DNA from: Chara braunii
Lineage: Eukaryota; Streptophyta; Charophyceae; Charales; Characeae
NCBI GenBank assembly: GCA_003427395.1
Contig: BFEA01000420.1
Location: 858,316-922,315, forward strand
Length of the DNA stretch: 64,000 nucleotides
Direction: 5' to 3'
The first letter of the stretch is position 1. Every line of letters starts with the position of its first letter. Below the pieces are notes generated by a model, which worked only from the letters and a program-made list of their open reading frames with translations, did no database searches and was not told the origin of the DNA. The translations under genes and the position numbers were made by a program. Of this stretch, positions 45,952-55,652 are shown in pieces.

Positions 45952-48900
45952 CCTGGTTTTTGCAAGCGACAGAAAATAGTTTGGTTTAAAGTTTAAGTAT
46001 ACCGCGCTAGGCGCGGTTGCGTTTGCAATTTACGTTGACTGGATGGTTGGCTAGAATAGAGAGTGTGTGGGCGTGCGGATTTTTGAGGCGCGCGTGATTC
46101 TTTTATTTGTTGATGACTGAAGGGCCGGCGTGGGCGCCGACCGGATTTTTTTAATTTATTGTTGATTAAACTATGACTAAATAGATTGTTGTCACTTGAC
46201 TGGTGCACTTATCGGCGACTCGCGCATACGTGCGGAGGACGACATCGACAACAATGTGACTTCTGAAGGCGTTCCGGTAGTTTGGCGCGTCGCGCAGTAT
46301 CGGTTTATTTCGGTGTTCGTCAAAGCTGGACCCAGACTTGGGCCTAGCGATATTGGTTACGGTATCGGACTTTCGTCAAGGAGATTCGGGGATCGCAGCC
46401 GAGCGACGACGACGCGGGGACCGCATTGGCGCGGATGGGGTTAGGAGTTGAAGGCCCGACTGGGCTATTCCCCGTGGTTTTGTGGCCCGTGGGGTTGCGC
46501 GGCGGGGTCAAGGGCGGCATTAATATTTGTGCTTTCGTCCTTTTGCCGAGCGGCTCAAGTTTGAATTTTCGTAATTACTGTTTTTGTTTTTCAACTGTCT
46601 TTATTTCAAGCGCGGCGGGGCAGCGTGGGGGCGTGTTGTAGTCGCGGGGGACACCGTAGCAACCACGCATGGGCTCGAGCCCCGACGGGGGGGCATGCGG
46701 GAGCCGCACCAGCCGGCAGGCGGGGTACCTGCTACTGTGAGTGGGCGATACCGGCCAGAGGTCGGCTGATAGCACTAGGACCGAGCTCCTTTGGACGGGC
46801 CGGTCGCAGAGCCTCCCCCCGGATCCCCTCCTCTATGAGGGATGGGCGTCGCTCAGTGGAAACGGCAAGCAGAGGGGAGGCTATCGGTTCGGATAGCGGG
46901 TCAGGCCAGTCTGCGACGGAGAGCTGAAAGCAGGGGCCGGCGGTATGCCCCGGGGCAGTGGGCAACGGGCCGGCCAGGTAGTACTTGGTAGCAGCGGGCG
47001 GACCGCTGTGTCGGGGCGCTGCAGGCTGAAGGACGGCGGCAAGGTGAACTCAGGGGGGCGACTGGGACGCTGGGTAACACAGGGCCGGGTCATTACGACC
47101 ACCTGTAGTAGCGGATGGGGAAAACAGCGCAGCGTGGGGCACCATATTAGCAGCAACGGGTGTCAACTTGTAAAAGGGGGATGAACCCGGTGCGATTCCG
47201 GGTTAGATACGTGTACGGAAGAGATGGCGGAGTGGCCGTGATGGTGAGAAGGTGGGTCGAGATGCCAGGGTGGACGAAGTGGGGCGCTGGTGCGGCAGTG
47301 TTAAGGAAGGGGATCGGGCGCAGACTGGACGAAGGAGGATAGGGGACCGGGAACGAACGTGGACGCGCTTTTGCGTTGGCTGCGTTCAATGGCGGGGATA
47401 GCCGGGGCGAGAGACATCCAGCGCTGCGCAGTAGCAGTGGGGGCGGTAGTATGGTGGGTATCGAGCGCAAGGTTGGCAAGGCGAGGCAGCAGAACGGCGA
47501 GCGCTGCGGGGTGGCAGGTCGTCGTGAGCACCGCAGTTGGTGGCCGGAGGTGCGCTGACCGATGAGGTGAGCCGGGACTAGCGTAGAGACTGGGTGCTGT
47601 CGGGTTGAAGGAAGTAGGGAGCGAGTGAACCTGGACGCGATTCGCGCCAGGTACCTTCAACTGTGAGGATGGTGGAAACGATGGGTGTGGCGATGGGGGA
47701 AGAGGTGTTTTGCGGCCGTTCCTTGATGAAAACGGGCGGTTGAAGTTCCCTTGTGGGGGTTTTAGACCCGGACGACTATGATGGTAATGTTAGATTTAGC
47801 AATAGATTAGTAGAAAAAGGATTAGGGAGAAAAGTTAGTACGAAGAGATGGCGAGAGGGGAGCAGGAGAAGAGGAAACGAGTGTTTTGTACTCGTTGGCG
47901 GACGGGATTAGACAGGGGAGGAGTCGAATTCGGGGTTCTCGGGGTGGGCGACCCGTATTCCGAAGTCGGATCTAGTAGAAAGTTAGTAGGAATGGAGGTT
48001 AGTAGAAAGGTTAGTGCGCCGGGGCTATGGCGGGGAAGTGAGGAGAATGAGACGAATGAATCTGGGCGCAACGGGGCGCCAGGTGCGTGCGACAACGGGA
48101 GACGGGATGACGAAGGGAAAGACCCGTAACTCGCTCGATTCCTACCAGAATCAAGCGGGGAAAAGTGGAGAACGGGGTCTTTGGGTTGGCGAGTCCGTTG
48201 GGAGTGTCAAATTAGTGAATAAGTTACTAAGAAGGAGGTTAGTCGGAAGGGAGGTTGAGCGCAGGGGAAAAACGTGAAAGTGAAAGCGAATACTTCCGCG
48301 TTTTAGCAGGAGATTCACGCGATTTCTCCCAGTGCTTTTGCGGAGGGGGGGTTGCTGTAGGCAAGGTGTGAGGTAGCAGCAAAGTTAGAGACTTACCTTT
48401 TGACTGCCGCGTTGCCCGTCCTATCTGCGGGGGCAGTATGCCAACACAGCTGCATAGTCAGGTGTTCAGCCGGTAGCAGGGAAGCTGGTTGCGGAGCGCC
48501 GCAATGTATACCCCGAGGTCTCGTAGCAGATTCGCCCGATTTCGCGTGCGCTGGGGAAGGGAGTAGCATGAGCCCGACTATCTGCACGTGTGACTAATAA
48601 GCAGCCTATCGGGCCATGCTCCGGAAGGAAGGAGGCTTATTCGGGTTTACCCATCCTGCCGATAGGATCGACGAGAGAACAACTGCGGGGCCAAGTGCTC
48701 ACCAACCGGCAGGTGTAGGGCCAGTTCATCAAATAGGGCGGTAACGGATCAAGTGCAGGAACTGCAGATCTGCTTGCTGGCCCGGGGACTTCTCCTCTTA
48801 CCAATTTAGGCAGCAATGGGTCAGGTGCAAAGGTGTCGGCTTGCGCGTTAGCCTGTGTACAGGCTATACTGCAGGGTAAAATAGTTGCAGGCGAGCGGCG

Positions 48901-49731
48901 GGCCACGCTGAAGATCGCATAGTTGGTTTTTTCCGTGCATTTGGCCACGGCACAGCCGGCCGGAGTGCGCGTCTACCTCACTACAGGCAGCGGAGAAGAC
49001 CTTGTTTTTGATCCATAGTCGGTGCTTTTAGCTGAGGACCAATGCCTTTCGAGCCGTAAAGCTCCAAGGTGTGGCTGGGTGTTGCGGAGTTGTCGCTAGT
49101 GTGATTGTTGAAGGGCATCAAGGAGTGAGTGTTGTGATTTGGGAGGCTGTCAGTAGGTTGATTTTGACGGTCTGGCTTTAGTCTGACCAAGTTGTTCTGC
49201 GCGTTGACCATCATTGCGGGGCCCTCAGGCGCTGAAGATTTGAAGGCCCTCTCCTGCGAGTCTGAGCGCACCCTTCTTGGATTTGAGAGACTAAACCTTT
49301 CTACTTCTGCCCTTCTGACTCTAAGTCTAGTCTATTGGTCCTGAGAGGAAGGCGGCAGGCGGATTGCAACCCGTAATCCATGCCAAGGCCTCTGTGGGAG
49401 GTTCGCCCCCACTGATTGCGGGAGCTCTGCCGGTACTCAGGAGGTGTTCTGGAGGCAGAGAACTGGAAGGTAACCATTGCATCTCCTCTATATGCCTTGG
49501 TATGACCCCTATCTGTACGTCTTGCTACGTTTGACTGAGTATACTGTGTGCGCCCCTACTTTGATTTTGGTTTGACTGACAGGACACAACTCATAGTAAA
49601 TAAAGGAATGTGTGTGCAATCGCAGTTTCAGTTTGTTGATTGCCTGAACACAGATTGTGAACACAAAGGGGTGCATCTGGGGGAAGGGTGGATGAAAGGT
49701 GGTTTTGCCAGAGGCTGACAGGGTCCTATGG
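45952..49731. other. GC-rich non-coding stretch with scattered hairpins
   Basis: No protein with recognisable domains on either strand; open frames of 60-120 codons are Arg/Gly/Pro-rich as expected from GC-rich sequence. Perfect hairpins are present: AACCCGG/CCGGGTT with loop TGCGATT (47,184-47,204), and ACCTGG-a-CGCG/CGCG-CCAGGT with loop ATT (47,629-47,652). The second is enclosed by GTTGAAGG/CCTTCAAC (47,604-47,661). CTGGgCGC/GCGCCAG occurs near 48,063-48,083. A B-box-like GGGCTCGAGCCCC occurs near 46,672. Confidence 0.45.
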
Positions 49732-50558
49732 GGTCAGACCAGTTCCATAAGATTGGACGGTCTGACCGCTGTGTTTATTTTTGAATTGCATGGAGAGTTA
49801 GACCAGTTCCATAAGATTGGATGGTCTGATTGCTCTAAATTATGAAGGTTTGACTGTGGTTGATTTTTCAGGGGCCAAACCTGTACCATAAGATTGGAGG
49901 GTTTGGTTGCTATGTTTGGTTGGGGTTTTGTTCTGTTTCTTTTGTTTTTGGTTGAGGAGGCCTGAGCAAGTCCATAAGATTGGACGACTCAGCCCCTTCC
50001 TGTTTCATTCTAAGGGACTAATTCTCGCTGAGGGCAAGGCATGTCCATAAGATTGGACGACCTTGGACTCCTGCCACACACAGTGGGTCAGAGAGAAACG
50101 AACCTGGCAAAGGACCAGATGTGTTCCATAAGATTGGACGGTCTGGCCCAATGCCTCGCACATGCTGGAACCCAAAAGGTTAAATTTTGGCTATATTTTA
50201 TATTATCCTATTTATGAACAAGCTAGTCAGGCATGGGCTCCATAAGATTGGACGGCCTGACTATAGCTTATCATGAAATGAAGAGAGTATAACTAAGAGT
50301 ATAATTGAAGGTAACCCTGGGCAGGCTGGACCTTGTTCTAAGATGAACGACTCAGTCCTATGCCCAACTTTTGAACACCAAGCTCAGAGAGGTATATATA
50401 ATTTGGATATTAAACAGTTCGGGGCGGTTGAGCCTTGTTCTAAGATGAACGGTTTAGTCATATGCCCAAAAGGAAGAGAAAAGTAGTTGTGCAACATGTT
50501 TCGTGTATACTCAATGGCTAAGTCAGGCAGGTTTCATAAGATTGGACGGCTTGACTTT
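49732..50558 (+). repeat. Array of ten hairpins with invariant TAAGAT loop and changing stems
   Basis: Units start at about 49,732, 49,798, 49,875, 49,959, 50,035, 50,112, 50,225, 50,319, 50,421 and 50,521. Each is an outer stem, a short internal loop, a 4-bp inner stem and the loop TAAGAT (10 of 10). The inner stem is TCCA/TGGA in most units but GTTC/GAAC in units 8 and 9. Outer stems differ yet pair: GGTCAGACC/GGTCTGACC (unit 1), CCAAACC/GGTTTGG (3), CTGAG/CTCAG (4), CAAGG/CCTTG (5), CCAGA/TCTGG (6), AGTCAGGC/GCCTGACT (7), AAGTCAGGC/GCTTGACTT (10, one G-T). Linkers are unrelated and no reading frame runs through. Function unknown. Confidence 0.93.
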
Positions 50559-50856
50559 ACGCCTTAGGTAAGTTGGGTATAAATGGGTAACTTACTGAGA
50601 AGACATGAACTATTATTGTCTGCTAAGTTGACTTGGGGCTTGTGAGAGTACTTACCTTTGTGCTTTGGCCTGCATGTGACTGAGTGAGGCTACTACTTGG
50701 TGTGAGTTTCAGTTTGATAAGTAGTTGCTGTAGTTGCTCGCCACGTGCTAGAGTCATAAGAGTTAGTTCAATTCCTGCATTTTCTTAGCTGAGTTTTTTT
50801 AATTAGATCGATTCTCGCATTTTCAGGGATCTTTCGTTATACTTGGCTTTGTATAA

Positions 50857-51165
50857 ATTTTGGTAAGCTACTTTCTCTACGGGAAGCGCTGCCGAAATTT
50901 CTGCAAATCCAAGGAGTTAGTTAAATTTTGACTTGTCAAAGTTCAACTTGTCTAAAGTTTACATATGACTTAGTAAAAATTGGAAAGTCTCTTTTTCTAA
51001 AGGGAGTGCTGCCCAAATTTTTACTAATTCAGGGAGTTAGACGAAATTGGACTTTGGAAAGTCAAAAATTATTTTTTTGTTTCATATTTAGGCTGATATA
51101 AATTCTGAAAAGACACTTTTCCTACGGGAAGCGCTGCCGAAATTTTCTTAGTTTAAAGGAGATAA
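50857..51165 (+). repeat. Three-unit repeat with GGGAAGCGCTGCCGAAATTT core
   Basis: Core blocks lie at about 50,876-50,900, 50,995-51,020 and 51,120-51,145 (period about 120): CTACGGGAAGCGCTGCCGAA, CTAAAGGGAGTGCTGCCCAA, CTACGGGAAGCGCTGCCGAA, each followed by ATTT and preceded by a T/C-rich run (TTTCT, TTTTT, TTTTCC). Between them AGGAGTTAG/AGGGAGTTAG and TTTGAC recur. The core can form a short hairpin (CGG/CCG or GGG/CCC). No protein. Confidence 0.7.
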
Positions 51166-52629
51166 ATTATATTTTGACAGGTTGCAATTATGGCGATCCA
51201 TCCTGAATAGGGGAAATTTTGCCATTGACCTACCTTTGCTTTGGGCACTGGCTTAGAGGTAGGCTTAGACTTAGTTGACAGATAGCTTGAGCAAGAATGT
51301 GCTATGGAGGTTTATCCCCCATATGCTGATGATTTAGCTTGGGCATTTGACCTATCTTGTGTTACAGGTCCTTTGGGCCGTCTGATTCAAGATCAGGATT
51401 AGATTCAGCCTGATCCTACAAAGATCATCTTCTGTTATCACTGATAACAGGTCGGTTGCCGATTCGTCGGTTTACGATTCAACTCCAATCCACTTTTGCC
51501 ACTCAACCTAAAGGCTTTAGCCCTGTGGTTTGAACTGTTTCATTGTGTTTTCACCCGCACTTTATTGAATGACCATTTAACAAAAGTACTGAGTATTTAT
51601 CTTGGGGAGTTGCACGAGAGTGAGGTTTGTGTGGCTGAAGCAAAGGGTATGAGTATAGAGAATGGTTGAAGTTGACCCCGTGTAGTGCGTGGACTTTTGT
51701 CGAATCTTTGATGTGATTGCAGGTATGGTTGTGGTTCGGCTTCTGGATGTGACTGCCTGCGATTACATACATATATGGCTGAGAGGAGTCCCACTGTGGC
51801 TGTGAGAGATGATCGTCCCATATAAATAAGCCTTGTATATATATACGTATTTATATGTGCCTGGGGTATGCGCGCGGGTTATTGTGGTCGTGCACAAGGG
51901 GTTAGCCAGATTATGGCTTGAGAGAAAAGAGAGACCCCCCCTGTTGTCCTTTGCTTTTTGGTATTTTTATAGTTGGACGTTGTAGTCCGTGGCAACCGTC
52001 AAAGTCAAACCCCTTGATGTTCGACCGCCACGACAGCTTAAAGCTGTTTACTCAACCCCTCTGCACAGGGTGCAGAAGGGGGTATGGTCTTCAACAGCGC
52101 ATGGCGGTTGTCCATCGTCGAGAGATTAACCTTCAAGGCGCGTGTCAGCCGACACTTGAGTGTCGAATGCGACCCTCGAGATTAACGAGGATCGCGTGAG
52201 TATGGGTACTACATAGTACGCCATCACTGCGACCGCTTGCGTACGCTTGCATTGCGAGTTGACATGATTTAGCCCTGCGTCCGCACGGTTTTATACCGAG
52301 TCTCGCGCGTGACGCCTATTCGATTTCCGCGTCGGGAAGTTATGGGATGGCTACTGAAGGGACTAGGAGTGTTGTCGCGTTGTTCGATGTGTGTGTGTGT
52401 GTGTGTATTTTATTTTTGTGTTCGTGAAGTGGTGTGCGCGTGGTGTGTGGGATGCGTCCTAGTCGACCGACAACAGGCCGCGCTTGGGACCTCAGCCCCC
52501 CAAGATGTCGGTTCGCGTGCGGGTCCGATAGGCGTATTACCGCGCGTACCCCCTATGCTACAGCGAACGAGAAACTCCCTCGGCTGGTCCATCTCTGCGA
52601 TTGCAACCGAGTAGCTTTCGTACTGTGGA
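51166..52629. other. No gene seen; two perfect hairpins
   Basis: GATCAGG/CCTGATC (51,391-51,397/51,409-51,415) and CTGTTATC-act-GATAACAG (51,432-51,450) are adjacent perfect stems. Otherwise non-coding, with a TATATATATA run near 51,836 and a short GT tract near 52,390-52,406. Confidence 0.45.
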
Positions 52630-52880
52630 CGGGTAGCTCGGCGGGGATACGCCCACCGAAGGGAGCTGACAGCTCCTGTTAGGTGGAGGTAAGTTGTGCC
52701 TCGCGTAGGCCCTATCGTGTCGTAGGGGCTCGCGAGAGGTATGGCTGGCGCACTCGGCCGGAGCGGCCTAAGGAAACTCCATTTGCGCGTTCGTGACGAG
52801 GTTGGTCCAACTCCTGCGTGACGCGGCCGAGAGGGTCCCGCGCTGCCGCGTGCGGTGCCGGACCGATGCGCCCGACAACG
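52630..52880 (+). repeat. Structured dispersed repeat R, copy 2
   Basis: Matches 11,527-11,745 block by block. Here the first hairpin is GGAGCT-gac-AGCTCC (about 52,655-52,669) inside CCACC/GGTGG. The second is CTCGCG...CGCGAG enclosing CCCTA/TAGGG (about 52,698-52,733). Stems differ from copy 1 but still pair. It ends close to the LINE ORF1 fragment H. Confidence 0.62.
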
Positions 52881-52914
52881 GGTATATATAGCATCCCTTT
52901 CTCTGATTGCATCT

Positions 52915-53405
52915 CCCGGAAGCGCTTTTACCCTCTGCTTTTCCCCCCCTTGACTGATTATCCTGTCCTCTGGTTCTGCTAAAAATTTCTCTAAGAAGAA
53001 GGCCGATGCTGTGGTCAGATTGTCCAGTGTAGTCTCTAGATTACTTTCCCCTTCCCCTTCCCTCCCCACTGACAAGGTCTGTCCAACGTAGATTTTTTTG
53101 AGCTTGTCAGCCCATGTGGGCTTGTTAGTGGCATCCTTTCCTCCCTGTAAGTCCTGCATCTCCTTTAACAATTCCGCAGGGGATGGGGGGGGCGGGGAAG
53201 ATGATGCTTCAGCCATGGTGGCGTCCTCCTTCCTCTCTTCCTCTCGCCGTGGCCGCCAATCAGACGAGTGGTGGCCCATGGCTCCATGGTGCCAGATCAT
53301 CTGCCCTCTCCCTTTCCTGGCTTCGTTCTTAAGTCTCGCCATGTTAGCCATTGATGTTGTGTCGAAAGCTAAAGTGGTGTGGTTAAGCTGGCTGACAGTA
53401 ATCAA
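52915..53405 (-). pseudogene. LINE ORF1 N-terminal fragment H
   Basis: A minus-strand frame in which the segment FFLEKFLAEPEDRIISQGG matches the end of the N-terminal part of ORF1 in element A (FLQPSEQQVIDQGG). The likely start is the ATG at 53,216-53,214, in a strong Kozak context (GCCACCATGGCT), giving MAEASSSPPPPSP and then PTWADKLKKIYVG. The frame runs upstream of this ATG to 53,405. The frame beyond about 52,915 is read from repeat R and is not ORF1. The assignment rests on one short match, so it is moderate. Confidence 0.5.
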
Positions 53406-53553
53406 GGTTTTGTTGCCCTTGAACGAGATGTGAGGTAGGGGTCGGTGATCGGGGGGGATGAGGATGAGGCGAGGGTGTTTGATCTCTTATTGGATCGTTC
53501 AACTTTTGGCCCTGTCAATAGCTGCCTCTACATGGGGAGGGGTAAATGGGGGC

Positions 53554-53768
53554 GGGAGATGGTTAAGGTCGTGATAGTCATGTACGGATCATGTGACGGG
53601 AGATGGTTAAGGTCGTGATAGTCATGTACGGATCATGTGACGGGAGANNNNNNNNNNNNNNNNNNNNNNNNNCATGTGACGGGAGATGGTTAAGGTCGTG
53701 ATAGTCATGTACGGATCATGTGACGGGAGATGGTTAAGGTCGTGATAGTCATGTACGGATCATGTGAA
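53554..53768 (+). repeat. 44-bp tandem repeat, about five units, with gap
   Basis: Units beginning GGGAGATGGTTAAGGTCGTG start at 53,554, 53,598, 53,642, 53,681 and 53,725, with exact 44-bp spacing except across the 25-N gap (53,648-53,672). The units are near-identical, so the copy number is probably collapsed in the assembly. The array lies about 340 bp upstream, on the minus strand, of the ORF1 start in fragment H. Confidence 0.93.
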
Positions 53769-54140
53769 GGAGGGGGGGGGGACAGAATCAGAGGGTGAGT
53801 GGCGGCCGGATCCGGAGTCAGGGTGGGGGGGGAAGATGGATCCGGGGTTAGGGGGGGGAGGAAAGATGGAAACGGGGTCGGAGGGATGGGCGGTATTCGT
53901 CGGAGGGGTGGGTAGGACCGGGCGGTATCATGTAGAGACCAGGTGCTGGGGAGGGAGGGGCAGACTCAGAGGAGAGGGCTCGAGATCTGGATGAGAACCG
54001 GCCGGGTCCCGGGTCAGGGGGGAGGGGGAGGATGGATCCGAGGTTAGAGTGGAGGGGAAGGATGGAAACGGGGTCGTAGGGATGGATCCGGGGTCAGAGT
54101 GGAGGGGAAGGATGGAAACGGGGTCGTAGGGATGGGCGGG
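53769..54140 (+). repeat. G-rich tandem repeat, GGATCCGGGGTCAG units
   Basis: Long runs of G and repeated blocks GATGGATCCG, GGTTAGAGTGGAGGGGAAGG, ATGGAAACGGGGTCGTAGGG; two adjacent units of about 49-50 bp lie at 54,031 and 54,080. Many GGGG runs make G-quadruplex formation plausible. No protein. Confidence 0.75.
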
Positions 54141-54254
54141 GTCGAAGGCCCGGCACTTGGTTCGTTTCTATTGAACTGTCTGTCTGTGCAGTGCGCCAAC
54201 CCGTCCGAGGAACTTCAGCCGAGCTCGCAACCCCACCAAGCGCACTGGTTCACC

Positions 54255-54256
<2 letters not shown>

Positions 54257-54340
<84 letters not shown>
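54257..54340 (+). repeat. (CT)n microsatellite
   Basis: Forty-two uninterrupted CT units. Ser-Leu repeat peptides here are artefacts. Confidence 0.97.
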
Positions 54341-54343
<3 letters not shown>

Positions 54344-54442
54344 ATCCAGTTGTGTATATCTTCGATCAGCGCAAAGTCGCTGTGATGTTTGCGTTAACTA
54401 AACACGCGGTCTGCTCGTTTGCGGGGAGCGGCTATGGTGTGG

Positions 54443-54742
54443 CTAATTGGGAGTGTCTGTCTTGTCCTCAACCTGATAAGAGAGTGCCATCAGGTTAACC
54501 CACCTCTCTCCTGCCCCCCCCTCATGCTCGTCGCTCTCACACACAACAACATTACAGCTCGTCTCACTTTCGAATTCCCAGTTGTCACACACAATAGAGA
54601 TATTTGTATAATAGCGGAGCACATCGCGATCATCATCTTGCTCACCTTCAGTATCCTCTGCAAGCGAGATGTCATCTTCATTATGGAAGAGCATATCCTC
54701 TAGTCGAAGTGCTCCACGTTGTAGCTCCCCCTCCATCTCCAT
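54443..54742 (-). CDS. Hypothetical acidic open frame, 99 codons
   Basis: Not recognised. The peptide is strongly acidic, with EDTEGEQDDDRDV and CESDEHEGG stretches, and has mixed hydrophobic residues between (YYTNISIVCDNWEFES). It has no signal peptide or membrane segment, and its neighbours are non-coding repeats. It could be an exon of a host gene or a fragment of a transposon protein, or chance. Composition is the only reason to list it. Confidence 0.2.
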   Translation of the reverse strand: MEMEGELQRGALRLEDMLFHNEDDISLAEDTEGEQDDDRDVLRYYTNISIVCDNWEFESETSCNVVVCESDEHEGGAGERWVNLMALSYQVEDKTDTPN

Positions 54743-55304
54743 CCCTCACCCAGATTGTTGCGCCACCTATTGCAATTCGTCGTCGTTCTTCACCGCTGGC
54801 GCTACCCTTGTCCGCGCGTCGCGAACATTCACGTCACCTACAACAGATGCCACGTGACAATCAAAGAGCCACGCGCTTCTGCCGGGTGTGCGCATAGGGC
54901 TAGCAACCTGGGAGCTCACCTCCCCAGGCGCTATTCGAGCCGGGGGAACCGGACCTACCGATCCGCTGGCATCAGGGTGCTAGCGCTAGCGCAGCCGCAT
55001 CCCCACCTCATAACAGCCTCTGATTCTTATGGAATACCTACTATGCTTGCGTGGCCGGAGAGATTATCAGACAACAAGTAGGCATCCCGAATCGATGAAT
55101 GAAGACATACAGATTGGATGTTGTCTTATATTGATTGTTGTACATATACAAACAGTTTCCTACTGTAGGACATGGTTACACATCACTGTATAGGGACGCT
55201 GGACCTGATTCCAGCTGACACACATCACATCACTGTAATACACATCACATCAAGGTTAGGGCTCCGTCTGACAGATAAGATTGGGCTCGATGTTGTCTAG
55301 TTGA

Positions 55305-55390
55305 TGTGGCTCAGTGGTTAGAGCACCGGTTGGAAATGCGCATTGTGGTATGAAGTTGCGGGTTTGCAACCTTGCGCATGGACACCGGCA
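55305..55390 (+). repeat. tRNA-like sequence (SINE head), copy 1
   Basis: GCTCAGTGGTTAGAGC forms a perfect D-arm with an A-box match (TGGCTCAGTGG), and GGGTTTGCAACC about 45 bases on resembles a B box. No matching acceptor stem and no clear anticodon arm. It is probably a tRNA-derived SINE or tRNA pseudogene, not a working tRNA. Confidence 0.5.
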
Positions 55391-55596
55391 GGGCGTTAGA
55401 TTGACTCACGGCTGGACACACTCCCTTGGGTTGACGCATGGTACTATTACAGACACTGCCTGCGCACCACCCAAGGGTTGTTCATGGTGTTGTATGTTGG
55501 TTCTGAGTTTCACATGGGTTGCTTGGGGGTGTTGGTCTTGGATGTTCTGTTGATCTCCCAGTCTGGCATATCACACGTTCGTGCCATTTCCACTAG

Positions 55597-55652
55597 TCGT
55601 TCACATGGTAGAGTCATACGATTACATGTTTCAAGGTCACGGGTTCGAGCTT
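55597..55652 (+). repeat. tRNA-like sequence (SINE head), copy 2
   Basis: AGTCGTTCACATGGTAGAGTC resembles a D-arm/A box, and CGGGTTCGAGCTTGG resembles a T-arm/B box at tRNA-like spacing. The acceptor stem is not recognisable. Confidence 0.4.

Noticed and set aside
46196-48277. A cluster of Arg/Gly-rich or Pro-rich genes
   Set aside because: GC-rich sequence lacks stops by composition; opposed frames are equally open and none has a recognisable motif or consistent coding bias.
49732-50558. CRISPR-like array with a repeated core and variable spacers
   Set aside because: The conserved core is only about 14-16 bases, spacing is irregular, the variable parts flanking each core are complementary to each other, and the window is eukaryotic with no cas-like gene.
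52410-52914. Downstream half of a 331-codon minus-strand frame as part of a protein
   Set aside because: This part is antisense to repeat R and unrelated flank; only 52,915-53,405 resembles LINE ORF1.
55305-55390. Functional tRNA gene
   Set aside because: D-arm and B-box-like sequence are present but no acceptor stem or clear anticodon arm can be formed.
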